Shown: piece by piece, positions 44,069-54,707 of the stretch
Layout of the letters: each line of letters starts with the position of its first letter
How positions within the stretch are numbered: position 1 is the stretch's first letter
Assembly: GCF_003255815.1 (NCBI RefSeq)
Contig: NC_037670.1
Span: 26,872,672-26,936,671, forward strand
DNA length: 64,000 nt
From: Theropithecus gelada
Lineage: Eukaryota > Chordata > Mammalia > Primates > Cercopithecidae
Reading direction: 5' to 3'
The notes under the pieces: generated by a model
The model's database searches: none
The model's input: only the letters and a program-made list of their open reading frames with translations
What the model was told of the DNA's origin: nothing
Translations under genes and position numbers: made by a program

Positions 44069-44696
44069 GTAAACCAAAAATAAAATTGTAAGCACCATCC
44101 CCCCACCACCAACTGACTGATGAACCCTCCTCTTGGCCAATGGCATTCCAAAGGTAACCTGAAAAACGAGTTCAGGCCATGATGAGAAGGGGCGGGTTGA
44201 ACATGCTTCAGTTATACCCTCCTCCCTTTTGGAATTCAGGCACAGCTCACCAGCATTAACATCAGCACAGAGACATAAAGGCTGAATAGAATAGTCTCTT
44301 TGAGTCTGAAAACAAACATTTACAATCTATTCTCTCTGAAGCTTGCTACCTGGAGGCTTTGTTTGCATGATAAAACCTTGGTCTCCACAACCCCTTGTAT
44401 TAACCCAGACAGTTCAGGTCTTGAGATAATAACTCTTTCAACCAATCACCATTCAGAAAATATTTTATTCCACTTATCACCCCCGCTTTCAGTTGTCATG
44501 CCTTTCTGGACTGAACCAATGTACATCTTACATGTATCGATTGATGTCTTATGTCTCCCCAAAATGTATAAATCCAAGCTGTAGCCTGACCACTTTGGGT
44601 ACATGTTCTTAGGATCTCCTGGGGCTGTGTCACTGGCCATTGGTCACACATATTTGGCTCTTCAAATATTCTAGAGTTTGACTCTTTTTGTCAACA
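44069..44696 (+). mobile_element. ERV solo LTR, MER21-like (name uncertain)
   Basis: A 630-base LTR-like block with 'gtaccttgc'-free but recognisable landmarks: 'gcttgctacctggaggcttt', 'ataaaaccttggtctccaca', 'gaccaatgtacatc'-like 'gaaccaatgtacatcttaca', a TATA-like 'aatgtataaatccaag', and the end 'gagtttgactctttttgtca' plus 'aca'. This order fits MER21-group LTRs of ERVL elements. No internal gene sequence adjoins it. Confidence 0.65.
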
Positions 44697-45870
44697 GTTT
44701 ATCAGTCTATTCACATTTTCTATCTTTTTGGGATTAATTTTTTGGGATAATTTATATTTTTATAGAAAATCACACATTTGTTGAGATGGTCACATTTATT
44801 TTTAATATAGTACTTATTTGCTTTTATGTATGAAACCTTATTTTGAGAGTTATATCTCTTTTCTTATTGCTAGGTTGTTAATTAATATTTTGAATCAGTG
44901 GATATCTATTTCTACAGCACACCCCAAACAAAACTAGAACCTTAGCATGTTTTCACTTTATTGCCTTTACTCTCCCAACACCACCACCTCTCATGTTGAG
45001 ATCTTCTGGTTTAGTTGCAGATTGTTGTTATAAATTGTAAAATATATTTCCAAAGTGTACTTCACTGGTTTCTCTGCATACTGTTGATTCTTGGGCCCAA
45101 CATCTTCTCTTTTTTGAATTCTCTTTTGCTTGATTAAATCTATTAGAGAAAGTCTATGTACAAGAGGTTAACTTTCAGAATCTTTAAAGCTTTATGAAAA
45201 TGCCTTTATTTTGTTTTTCATTTTGAATGTTGACTTGAATAAGAATCAGGTTTTAGATTCAAAGTAATTCCTCCTTAGAACTTTCCAGGTATTACTCTTT
45301 TAGCCTCAAGTATTGTCAAGGAGAAATTTGGTACTGGTCAGACACTCATCCATTTCAGGTAGGCTGCTTATTTTCTCAGGAGGCATTTAGAATTTTCTCT
45401 CTAGCTCTGAACTTTTAAATTTTACAATTGTATGTCAAAGGGCAGGTCTTTTTGAAAGTGATGAGCATTTTTAATTCAAATGTTTCTTTGGTCTTGGGAA
45501 ATTTTCTTTTTGTTTCTTAATTACTTCTTCTTTTCCATTTCTAAAATGTTCTTTTTTCCATTTCTAGTATTTTCATTAGGTAGATATTGAAATTTTATTT
45601 AAAAAATTGTCCATTTTTCCCTTTTGATTACATATTCATAAATAATCCCTTGGCTTGATTTTCCAGATCAACAAGTTACCATTTAACTACGAACTTTTTG
45701 TAATTCTGTTTATCCAATGAATGTTTGTCTGTTTAAAAATTTTTAATTTCTAATTTTAATTCTCTTGTATAATAGCTGTTTCCTGATTTGTGGATACGAT
45801 AGCCATGCTTGTATTTTCAAAACATGACACAGCAATCCTCTTCTGTCTGCTCTGTGAGCTATGGTTCCTT
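44697..45870 (-). mobile_element. Probable old LINE continuation, strongly diverged
   Basis: AT- and pyrimidine-rich sequence on the plus strand, in the place where the reversed L1M would continue. Phrases such as 'ttcattttgaatgttgactt' and 'cttgggaaattttctttttg' are suggestive only. A tandem pair of 'ttccatttcta' motifs occurs near 45532-45566. Confidence 0.3.
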
Positions 45871-46764
45871 TGGTATTATTTCTTCTTCGTGGTGACTTTT
45901 ATGCCTCTTTCCTTAAGTCTTTGATTCCCTGTTTTCTGCTCAATTTTGCTTTTTGGAACATTGTCTGTCCCTCTGTGGATGCCAGTGCTGACACAGATGC
46001 TTATCTCTAGTGACTGGCGGTTGGACATGATGATCTGCTGGGAGGATGTTCTGGTTTTTTTCAGTTTGTCTTCCAGGTCCAAGCTCTGTCCCAATTTGCC
46101 TTCTTCTGGGCCCCAGGAGGCTGATCTCTGCATCACTGGGCTTCCCTTGCCCTCAGCCTTCCAACTGGTCCAATCAAAGGGAGACTCCCGCTGAAGCTGG
46201 AGGATAGGAAGAAAGGTTGGAATATTGCTCTTCCTTTCTTCTCTGCCCTGGGCTAGGCAGTGGTGGTATTTTCTAATCCACAGCCAGAACTCCTGGTGGG
46301 ACACTCTCTATTGTGGCTACTATCCTCCCTGGTTTCTGGTAACTGCTCCTTCTCCTCTCCCTTCAGGACTGAGGGAGGTCATGGTTTTCCACTATTGCTA
46401 ACTTCTGGGAGCTTTATCATCCCCTGATGGTTCCCTCAGCCCCATCTTTACCTCTGGAAATAGTCCATTTGTAAATTTCTCTTTAGTTAAACCTTCAAAC
46501 ATGCCATCAATTTCCTGTCAATACCTTGACTGAGATGATGGAGATACTGCATAAGTGTTTTCTATTGTGGTTCCTCCATATCCTCTCAGGGCTTCTTTTG
46601 CTATAATATTTGTTGGATAATTTTTCAGCTGTAAGAAATAATCCAAAAATCTAAGTAGCTCAAAAAAGATTTATTTTTCTCTCGATTACTCTCAGGATCC
46701 TGACTGTTTCCATCTTGGGGCATTGTCCTCTTCCAAGGGCTCCTCACAAATCTTAATTGGATCC
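45871..46764. other. Unassigned, no gene recognised
   Basis: No recognised repeat. Opposite frames at 45876-46304 (minus, 142 codons) and 45946-46194 (plus, 82 codons) overlap; the minus-strand frame is the longest non-repeat frame in the window but shows no domain and is rich in Gln/Lys/Ser. Confidence 0.4.
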
Positions 46765-47172
46765 TGATCTAGTTTGGATGCTGTCCCCGCCCAATCCTAT
46801 ATTGAATTGTAATCCTCAGTGTTGGAGGCAGGGCCTGGTGGAAGATAATTAGATCACAGAGGTGGATTTCTCATGAATAGTTGAGCACCATTCTCTTGGT
46901 ACTGTTTTCATGATACTGGGTGGGTTCTTGCGAGATCTGGTTGTCGGAAAGTGTGGCAGCTCTCCCCTACCCCCACTCCTGTTTTTGGTCTGTGAAGTGC
47001 CTGTTCCCACTTTGACTTCTCCTATGAGTAAAAGCTTCCTGAGGCCTCCCTGGAAGCAGATGCCACTATACTTCCCATACAGCCTGCAGAACCGTCAGCC
47101 AGTTAAACTTCTTCTTTAAAATTACCCAGTCTCAGGTATTTCTTTATAGCAATGCAAGAATGGACTGATACA
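46765..47172 (+). mobile_element. MSTB-like MaLR solo LTR
   Basis: 'agtttggatgctgtccccgc', 'cagtgttggaggcagggcct', 'cagcctgcagaaccgtcagc' and 'caagaatggactgataca' are MSTB-type landmarks. Perfect 5-bp duplication 'gatcc' (46760-46764 and 47173-47177). Confidence 0.88.
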
Positions 47173-47177
47173 GATCC

Positions 47178-47536
47178 TTTACTTTTAGAGAGGAAAGAAC
47201 AAGGAGCATAAAATGGGGCATTATGCTATGAGAAAGAATATGTAGAGTTTTGCTCAGGAGAACAAGTTGCAAAATGGAAGGGGTGAACACATTCTCCCAC
47301 AAAACAATAAAATAATCTTGTTTTGCTCTATTGTGTCTTTCTCTTAATAACAATGGTTGGATGAAAAAATGAATGAATGAACTTCTTTATTATGCATAAT
47401 GCTGGGGGAAAGGTTGTAGTCAGTTAGCCTTGCTTTGCACATGTATCCATCTATCCCCTCTCTGACAAAGGAGCAAAGATTTTAGGAAAGGGAGGCACAA
47501 AGTCACAGTGAAGAAGAAATGATACACAAGGAAACA
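47178..47536. other. Unassigned spacer between two solo LTRs
   Basis: No recognised repeat or gene. Confidence 0.4.
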
Positions 47537-47541
47537 GAGCT

Positions 47542-47905
47542 TATATTAGTCTGTTCTCACTCTGCTAATAAAGAGGTACCCAAAACTGGGTAATTCAGAA
47601 AGAAAAAGAGGTTTTATGGACTCACAGTTCCACATGGCTGGGGAGGCCTCACAATCATGGCGGAAGGTGAAGGAACAGCAGAGGCATGTCTTACATGGTG
47701 GCAAGCAAGAGAGTGTGTGCAGGGGAACTCCCCTTTATAAAACTATCAGATCGTGTGAGACTCGTTCACTAACATGAGAACAGTATGGGGGAAACTGCCC
47801 CCATGATTCAATTACCTCCCACAGGCTCCCTCCCAAGACACATGGGGATTATGAAAGCTACAATTCAAGATGAGATTTGGGTGGGGACACAGCAAAACCA
47901 CATCA
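47542..47905 (-). mobile_element. THE1-like MaLR solo LTR, antisense
   Basis: The plus strand reads 'tattagtctgttctcactct', 'cacatggctggggaggcctc', 'acaatcatggcggaaggtga', 'gattcaattacctcccacag' and ends 'gcaaaaccacatca', the reverse of THE1. Perfect 5-bp duplication 'gagct' (47537-47541 and 47906-47910). Confidence 0.95.
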
Positions 47906-48061
47906 GAGCTCATAGAGCTAATAGAAGATCATTAATGTAAATATCATGTTTTAGAAACAAGAGTGGCACCATATCCATAAATTAGGAATCAGCTATTATA
48001 CAAGAGAATTTGAGATCTTAGAAATTTAAAAAATTGATTCAGATAACAAGGCATATTTTAT

Positions 48062-48240
48062 TCATTCAAGAAATACGTATTTGTACATATTTTCTTGTTA
48101 TGAGTCAGACATTATTTTAGGCAGTAGGAATACAGCAGTGAACAAAGTTGACTGCCCTCATGGAGTCTTACATTTGTCTGTGGAGGAAACACAATAGATG
48201 AAATGATAAATGTAGTGAAAATTAAAGCTGGGGCTCTCAG
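48062..48240 (-). mobile_element. L2 3' fragment, antisense
   Basis: 'cattcaagaaatacgtattt', 'gcagtaggaatacagcagtg', 'aacaaagttgactgccctca' and 'tggagtcttacatttgtctg' follow the reversed L2 3' end. Confidence 0.65.
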
Positions 48241-49130
48241 CCCAGAGTCAACGTCCAGCCAGGGAACCTGATTGGCCATGAGAGGTCATGTGATCAACCT
48301 TCTACCCAGGGCCCTGGCATTTCAGCTTCTGTAGTGATAGCCTTTCATGGTGGGTAGTATGTGTCAGAAGTCCCCAAATATGGAAATGAGGTTAAGATGC
48401 TAGACAATTGAGACTGGCAAAATTGCTCAGTACCACGTCCAAAACTTTATGTAATCCTTCATGTAAACTGCTGCTGGTTCAACCTAGTTTCAGGGCCCAG
48501 GCTTGCACCCAGTTCCCAGGATTGTTTTTCCAACAACCTCTATTTGGTTAATACTGGGAGAGGAAACTCTTTATAATTTTATTTTAAACCATATTACAAA
48601 CTGAGGTTTAGAGTGAAAATTTTTTGTTGATGCATGTGCTATGATCAAAACTCCTTTTTTTTCCACCAGGTATATAACACAAGAGGTATCTCAAAAATGT
48701 ATAACATACATATTTTGGAGAAGTTTACTAGACTGAGCTATGTTTTGAACGCTGGTGGCATTTTGGAATGACATGTAGAAGGTGGACACCGTCTCTGTGC
48801 TCTTAGGTAACCACATTATGGCTGAAGGCCCACGCATTGCTCATGCCAACAGATGCGCAACGCAGTGATTCAGTAAATGAACAAAGAGAGCATTTTTATT
48901 TCTATTGTGAAGCAGGTCTTTTGTTTAGAACAAATAAGATCTTATTTCTTTGATTTTAGGTAGCAGTGTACTAAAACATCAAATGAGCCTGTGTCCTTCC
49001 TCTGAAAGACGAAACAAGAAAATCCTAGCATGGTTAACATAGGAGGGTCAAAATATCTGAGGACAAAAATGTTTACACTTAAAAATATAAGTAGGCCCAC
49101 TATGAGTGAATCTGCTAATTTTTCAGAGGA
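48241..49130. other. Unassigned, no gene recognised
   Basis: No named repeat or gene recognised. Confidence 0.4.
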
Positions 49131-49370
49131 AATGAGAGGGGTGGTTAAGAGTTTATGCCCAGGATCCAGAGTGCTTGGGTTTGAATCTTTGTTCTGTCAC
49201 ATAAGATTTTGAGCAAGGAATTTAACTTCTGTGTCCCTTAGTTATCTAGGATGCAAAACAGTAAACCCTCACTAGATTGTTGAGAATTTAAGTGAATTAA
49301 TATATGTAAGATTGGTGCAGTGCCGAAAGTCAGTGGTCAATAAATATTAGCAATTTCTATTTGTAATAAT
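49131..49370 (+). mobile_element. MIR SINE
   Basis: 'ggggtggttaagagtttatg', 'ggatccagagtgcttgggtt', 'tgaatctttgttctgtcaca' and 'gtcaataaatattagcaatt' give a nearly full-length sense MIR. Confidence 0.82.
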
Positions 49371-49441
49371 AATCTTACCCCACAAATGAAGGAAATAATG
49401 TATATAGTGGTTCATTTCTAAGACAAAGTGCCTTAAATTGG

Positions 49442-49982
49442 CTTAGGTGAGCAAACTACAGAAAACAACAGGATATACTAGGCCCTGCTTGGATAGCTGA
49501 TGCCTGCTTGTTGGCAACCCCCTGTCCTTTAGTTGCCCTCATCTAATCCAAAAAAATTTAGTCTAAGATGAAAGTTTACTAGCCTGCAAAATAGCTCGCT
49601 TTGTCTGTTCTTATGAGTTGCCCAGCTACTTAGGACATAAGTCAGATACTTAAAGACCCCCTGAGCTGACTAGGATTGTAATGCATTGTGGGCTGCAACA
49701 AAATGCAGCAAGACAACCTTAAAGAAACCACCTGAAGCCCCTACCCAACAACCAATCAGTGATGTCTGGGAAGATGTTGACCCCATAGTACTCAGCCTGT
49801 GAGGAACTGGAGGAGGGACCTGTGCACTAGGGGATAAATTGCTTGTTGTAACTGTGGTGGGTGTGCCTTCCCATCAGACACCTGATCTTGCAAGACTGTC
49901 ATTAAAAGTCTCACTTTCGCTGTTCTCCAGTTCTCTGAGTCCATTCTTTGGGTTTGGACAAGTGAGCTGTTTCTCACAACAA
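49442..49982 (+). mobile_element. ERV solo LTR (ERV1-like, family uncertain)
   Basis: LTR-type landmarks: 'gcaacaaaatgcagcaagac', 'caacaaccaatcagtgatgt', 'aggggataaattgcttgttg', 'caagactgtcattaaaagtc' (AATAAA-like signal), 'ctccagttctctgagtccat' and the end 'gagctgtttctcacaaca'. The left boundary is approximate and no internal region follows. Confidence 0.6.
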
Positions 49983-50020
49983 CAGAATGTCAGAAAGACA
50001 GCCAAGATAATTCCTAGCAG

Positions 50021-50322
50021 TACTGGGCACAGTGGCTCACGCCTGTGATCCTAACACTTTAGGAAGCTGAGGCAGGCAGATCACTTGTGGTCTGGAGTTC
50101 TAGACCAGCCTGGCCAACATGGTGAAAACCCGTCTTCACTAAAAATACAAAAATTAACTGGGTGTGGTGGTGGGTGCCTGTAATCCCACCTACTCGGGAG
50201 GCTGAGACACGAGAATCACTTGAACCTGGGAGCTGCAGTGAGCTGAGATCATGCCACTGCACTCCAGCCTGGATGACAGAGTAAGCCTCTGTCTCAAAAA
50301 AAAAAAAAAAAGAAATAAAAAG
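50021..50322 (+). mobile_element. Alu SINE (AluS-like)
   Basis: Sense Alu with a short deletion in the right arm ('gaacctgggagctgcagtga'). The duplication 'tcctagcag' (50012-50020 and 50323-50331) brackets it. Confidence 0.96.
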
Positions 50323-50331
50323 TCCTAGCAG

Positions 50332-50810
50332 GGCTTCTTTCATGTTGAGAGAGAGAATTATTAATTAATTCTACCCAACAGGTTAATGCACTTTGTTTCC
50401 TGCTCGGCATTAGCCCCGAGTTTATTTTGGGGGCCCATCAGTACTCATCAAGTCAGAGGTTCTCGGGGACCACATAAAGCAGCATTGTAGTAGAGATTGG
50501 TGGCTATCTACATTTGCCTTCCAAAATCATGTAGTTTAAGATCTCCCCTTCCTGCTTCTTCAGAGCATAGCCTCAGATATTGCATAGGAGCTCATTACTG
50601 GGACCTGAGTAAAATCCAAAGTGAGATCTGAGTGCATTCTGTATCTGCAGTGGATACTGCTACAGACAAAGTCAGGTTCTTAAATTCATACCATTTAAAA
50701 AATTTAAAAGCTAACTATACATCTATGTTTCAGAAATCTAAAGCACATGGATCTATTTTTATTCAGGAAAGGAGACAGCCAGCCTGCCTTTCTGTCACTT
50801 GTTAGTGCTT
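50332..50810. other. Unassigned, no gene recognised
   Basis: No named repeat or gene recognised. Confidence 0.4.
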
Positions 50811-51114
50811 TTTTTTTTTTTTTTTTTTTTTTTGAGATGGAGTCTCACTCTGTCACCCAGGCTGGAGTGCAGTGGTGAGATCTCAGCTAACTGCAACCTC
50901 CGCCTCCCAGGTTCAAGGAATTCTCATGTCTCAGCCTCCCGAGTAGCTGGGATTATAGGTGCCCACCACCATGCCCAGCTAATTTTTGTATTTTTAGTAG
51001 AGATGGGGTTTCACCATGTTGGCCAGGCTGGTCTTGAACTCCCGGCTTCAGGTAATCCACCTGTCTTGGCCTCCCAAAGTGCTGGGATTACAGGCGTGAG
51101 CCACTACCTGGCCT
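50811..51114 (-). mobile_element. Alu SINE (AluS-like), antisense
   Basis: About 24 T, then 'gagatggagtctcactctgt', both arms, ending 'gagccactacctggcc'. An imperfect duplication 'ttagtgctt' / 'ttagtgttc' flanks it. The 132-codon plus-strand frame is Alu-derived. Confidence 0.96.
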
Positions 51115-52480
51115 CATTAGTGTTCTTAACCCTGAGACAAGACAGGTCAAGAGTCGCATGGGGGCGGAGAGTACTGATTATAGATACATATGTGTGAATC
51201 ATTCTCCCCACCATGTTCTGTGGCTGTGTCTCAAGTCAGAGCATCAGATCCTTACCTCCTTCTGCTGTAGCCCTGGAAGAACTAGATTTCTACTATTATG
51301 ATGTGAAATGATGCCTTGAGCATCTATTATTTCATAGGCATAGGCAGAATGTTTGACAAAATGGTTCACTAGGCCAGGTCTTCTCAATTTGTGGCCACAG
51401 ACCACTTGAGTTTCTAGTTAAAAATACCCATTTCAGTTGAAAAATACCCCTGAAATTCTCAGGATTTTAAATGGCGCCAACCTATTTAGTAAAGAACGGT
51501 AGGCTGTTATTCATAGTGTTAACCTTCAAAATATGATGACATAGCACAAATATCCCTAGCTTTCCTTTATAGCTGTTTTTGGATGCACAATCAATGGATT
51601 GATTTGAACCCATTTTTGAGTACTTTTAATCTTCGGGCAATGAATTTCATTAGAGTTTCTACTACTACTTCTGCCTCCTCCTTCTTATTGTCGTTGCTGC
51701 TTCCAAGTTTTGAGAACATACTACATGCCAAGATCCCTCTGAACGGCTCCGCAGCGTCCCTCGGGTTCCTGGACTCCCCAGCTGAAGTAGCACAACCCAT
51801 TCATCCTTTTGGTGAAGGTATTAATCCAAGAGGATTCATCCATTCGAAACTAACAAAAGCAAATCCAAAATATTCTCTCCTTAAGGGAAAACCCAGCATA
51901 CAATTTTTCTGGGTGTCAATCTAAAGTCACAAAATTTTAAAAAGTTGTTATTGGTACTCGTCAATTTTGAAGCCATTTGAAAAGCTTAAAATTGTAAGAG
52001 ATGCTTTTGAAGCCTTTGTTTGGCTAAGAAGAAATCTACTTTTTCAGCCATCTCCACTAAAAGCGAGCCCAAGTTATAAATCTGAATTTCAAGAGTTGCA
52101 AAACTGAAAATCAGTCACTGGGAGGAGGAGCTGGGCAGCTTTGGAAGACAAGGAGTGGGGCTGCCGAGTTCCCTGTGGTGATATTGAACTTGTTGCTTGG
52201 CCTTCAGTTAGAACCATACTCACCAAGTATCTCAGAGTATGAGAATCTGCATGGTGAAAAAGTAATTTCAAAAGAAGAAGATGTGATGTTCATAACCTCT
52301 TGTAGGGACTTGCATGGATGTTTGTCAGTCCTCGCAATTGAGAAATTCTTCCTTGGCCCTCACACAGCAGATCAATCTGATTGGGTGCCTTTCAGGGTGC
52401 ATCACATTCAATCAACAATTATTCTAGAGTAGCTCTGGGTCTGCAACTGGTTAGATCTGAGGACAGCAAGGCCAAGTATT
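51115..52480. other. Unassigned, no gene recognised
   Basis: 1.4 kb without a named repeat. The 113-codon plus-strand frame at 51583-51924 has no domain and overlaps a minus-strand frame. Confidence 0.4.
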
Positions 52481-53399
52481 CTCTGGGTATTTTATGCCTT
52501 CCCACTTCTTCCTTGGCCTTAGCCTTACAAAATGCTTATGACCCTGTCTCTGAACTCTTTCTTACCCTGCCTTCTGCCTTTTCTGTTTAGACCATCCCCT
52601 TACCTTAAAGCACCCCTTCTTTGACTCCTGCCTGGTTCTCAGCCTTCACAGTCCTCTTCTGCTGGAGTCTTCGAGCCAAACACGCTACTGCCCAGGCTGT
52701 CTCTGCCCTGCTCGAGGAAGGGGCTGAGGAGTTCTGGCCCAGTGCTCTGGGCTACCATGACTCATTCTTTTGGCCCTTTCAGTCCTGCTTTGCACCCGGG
52801 TCTGCTCACTGGCTCACAGAGTCTCAAGAACCTGATCTGTCTCTGGGAGCCTGCTCCACCACTCCTCCATGGATCCAGCCCTTTCTGCTTGCCCTTGCCA
52901 GCTCTCCCCAGGGGCTGGAGTCTTGCCCCTGAACCACACAGTCTGTTGATGGGAGCCTGGTTATCACCACTGATTCCCTAATGCGGCTTGGCTGCCTTTC
53001 AGCTGACTTCCTAGAATAGCTCTTGTTCCGACTTTCTTCCTGTTCCTGATTCAGTTTACTTATTGGAAAACATCACGGTTCACCATGATGCAAAGGCGCT
53101 CTCCTCTCTCCCCTGCCCCATGCTGTCTGCCTCCCTGGGTGACTGCTGGTTAGTTGCTTGCAACCCCTTTGCACATCGGTCTCTGCTTGCTGAAATGATT
53201 TCAAGGCTGGTCCACCCTATCTCCACCCCAGTGGGTCCTTCATGTTCTAGGTTGAGCCCTTTTGCATCTCTTCCATCCTATTGCCGTTACCCAACCATTG
53301 TCTATACATTTCCTATGCCCAAATCTCACACTTGGTTGTGTTCAATCTTCCTACCATATGCTTTCTCTGTTTTGCTGGTCTGTCTCCTCATGTGCGTCC
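52481..53399. other. Unassigned, GC- and pyrimidine-rich; possible L2 upstream part
   Basis: A plus-strand C/T-rich composition resembles the sense strand of L2, which is clearer just downstream. Overlapping frames of 79-118 codons are not called as genes. Confidence 0.35.
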
Positions 53400-53760
53400 T
53401 CTCCTTACTGGTGAGGTAGTGTGAGGTGTAATTATTGGTGATTGTCCCCACCATTCTATTACAAATATGCTGCCCAAAGATACCAATGGCTACCTTACTG
53501 AAAAAGCTTTGTGTCTCCATCCTCTTGCCTTCCTCTGTAATCTCTTTCCAACATTTAGCACAGTTGACCACCCATTCTTTCTCCAAACACCCTCCTGCTT
53601 AGATGGAAATTTGTTCTCCTTCTTCCCTCTTTGGCATCTGTAACTATGACTGCCTTTGCTGCTTTTGTTCCTGAGTGGTTGTCCTCTTCTTCCCCTCCTG
53701 GAGTCCTCACTGTGTCTTCTAAGGCCTCCACCTTTACTCTTTTGGGGAATTAATGTGCAG
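53400..53760 (+). mobile_element. L2 LINE remnant, sense
   Basis: 'gataccaatggctaccttac', 'ctctttccaacatttagcac', 'agttgaccacccattctttc' and 'tcctgagtggttgtcctctt' follow the L2 reverse transcriptase region in sense. The frame is destroyed. Confidence 0.55.
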
Positions 53761-53946
53761 CTCTAAGTGTGCAGCTCGGAAACCTATCCTCCATGCTTCA
53801 GTGGCTCTCCAGATTAACCTTTCTGATTTTAAAGTTGAAGAGGGATAGGAGAAGTTCCTGGAGCCAACTCTTCCGTGCCAGTTCATTTTTCCTATTGCTT
53901 TCATCTTGTTATTCCTCCATTCCCTGAAACAGAGAACCTTAGACTC

Positions 53947-54247
53947 TTTTTCTTTTTCTTTTTTTTTGAGACGGAGTCTCACTCTGTCGCCCAGCCTGGA
54001 GTGCGGTGGCGCGATCTTGGCTCGCTGCAAGCTCTGCCTCCCGGGTTCACGCCATTTTCCTGCCTCAACCTCCTGAGTAGCTGGGACTACAGGCGCCCGC
54101 CACCTCGCCCGGCTAGTTTTTTGTATTTTTAGTAGAGACGGGGTTTCACTGTGTTAGCCAGGATGGTCTCGATCTCCTGACCTCGTGATCCACCTGCCTC
54201 GGCCTCCCAAAATGCTGGGATTACAGGCTTGAGCCACTGCGCCCGGC
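53947..54247 (-). mobile_element. Young AluY of Old World monkey type, antisense
   Basis: Poly(T)-rich tail, 'gagacggagtctcactctgt', 'cgccacctcgcccggctagt' and 'acaggcttgagccactgcgc', features I associate with Old World monkey AluY subfamilies. 'ctttttcttttt' recurs on both sides and is a likely target duplication. Confidence 0.94.
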
Positions 54248-54429
54248 CTTTTTCTTTTTTTAAACAACAACATCCTATATTGATACATTCCTGAACCCTG
54301 CCATCTTCATTCTTTCCTTGTAGGAAAACAAAGAAAACCTACCCACCAGAGTTGTTTCTCCGCAGCAAGAAGTCCAGCCTGCTGGAGACATTGGTGATCA
54401 AGTTTTCTTGAGGAAGCTTGGGAGAAACA

Positions 54430-54476
54430 CACACACAGACACTTGCACATACATGAACACACACACACACACACAA
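54430..54476. repeat. (CA)n microsatellite
   Basis: Two CA runs around 'gacacttgcacatacatgaa'. Confidence 0.93.
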
Positions 54477-54707
54477 CAAGAATAGATCAAATGGGAAGAG
54501 ACATGGGTTCCTGCTTCTTCTGGAGTTTTCTCTACATATTCTGTTGTCCATTTTGGTGTTCACCCCTAGGTCCTGAGCTGTAGATGACTGTGATGGGCTA
54601 TCACTTGAGGTTGTCTGATGCGTTAACAAACCAAGATATGATAGAGCTAGTGTATGCATGGTGGGAGGCATGATGGTCAGAATGATACTCTTAAAGAAAA
54701 CATTTAT

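Noticed and set aside
45876..46304. 142-codon minus-strand frame
   Set aside because: No recognisable domain, no splice or promoter context, and an overlapping plus-strand frame. A protein search and cross-species frame conservation would be needed to reconsider it.
50799..51197. 132-codon plus-strand frame
   Set aside because: It lies almost wholly in an antisense Alu, where such frames (with 'LSPRLECSG'-type peptides) are routine.
51115..53900. Possible single-copy gene in the GC-richer part
   Set aside because: The clearest piece matches L2 in sense, frames are short and on both strands, and no CpG island or splice-site series is visible.
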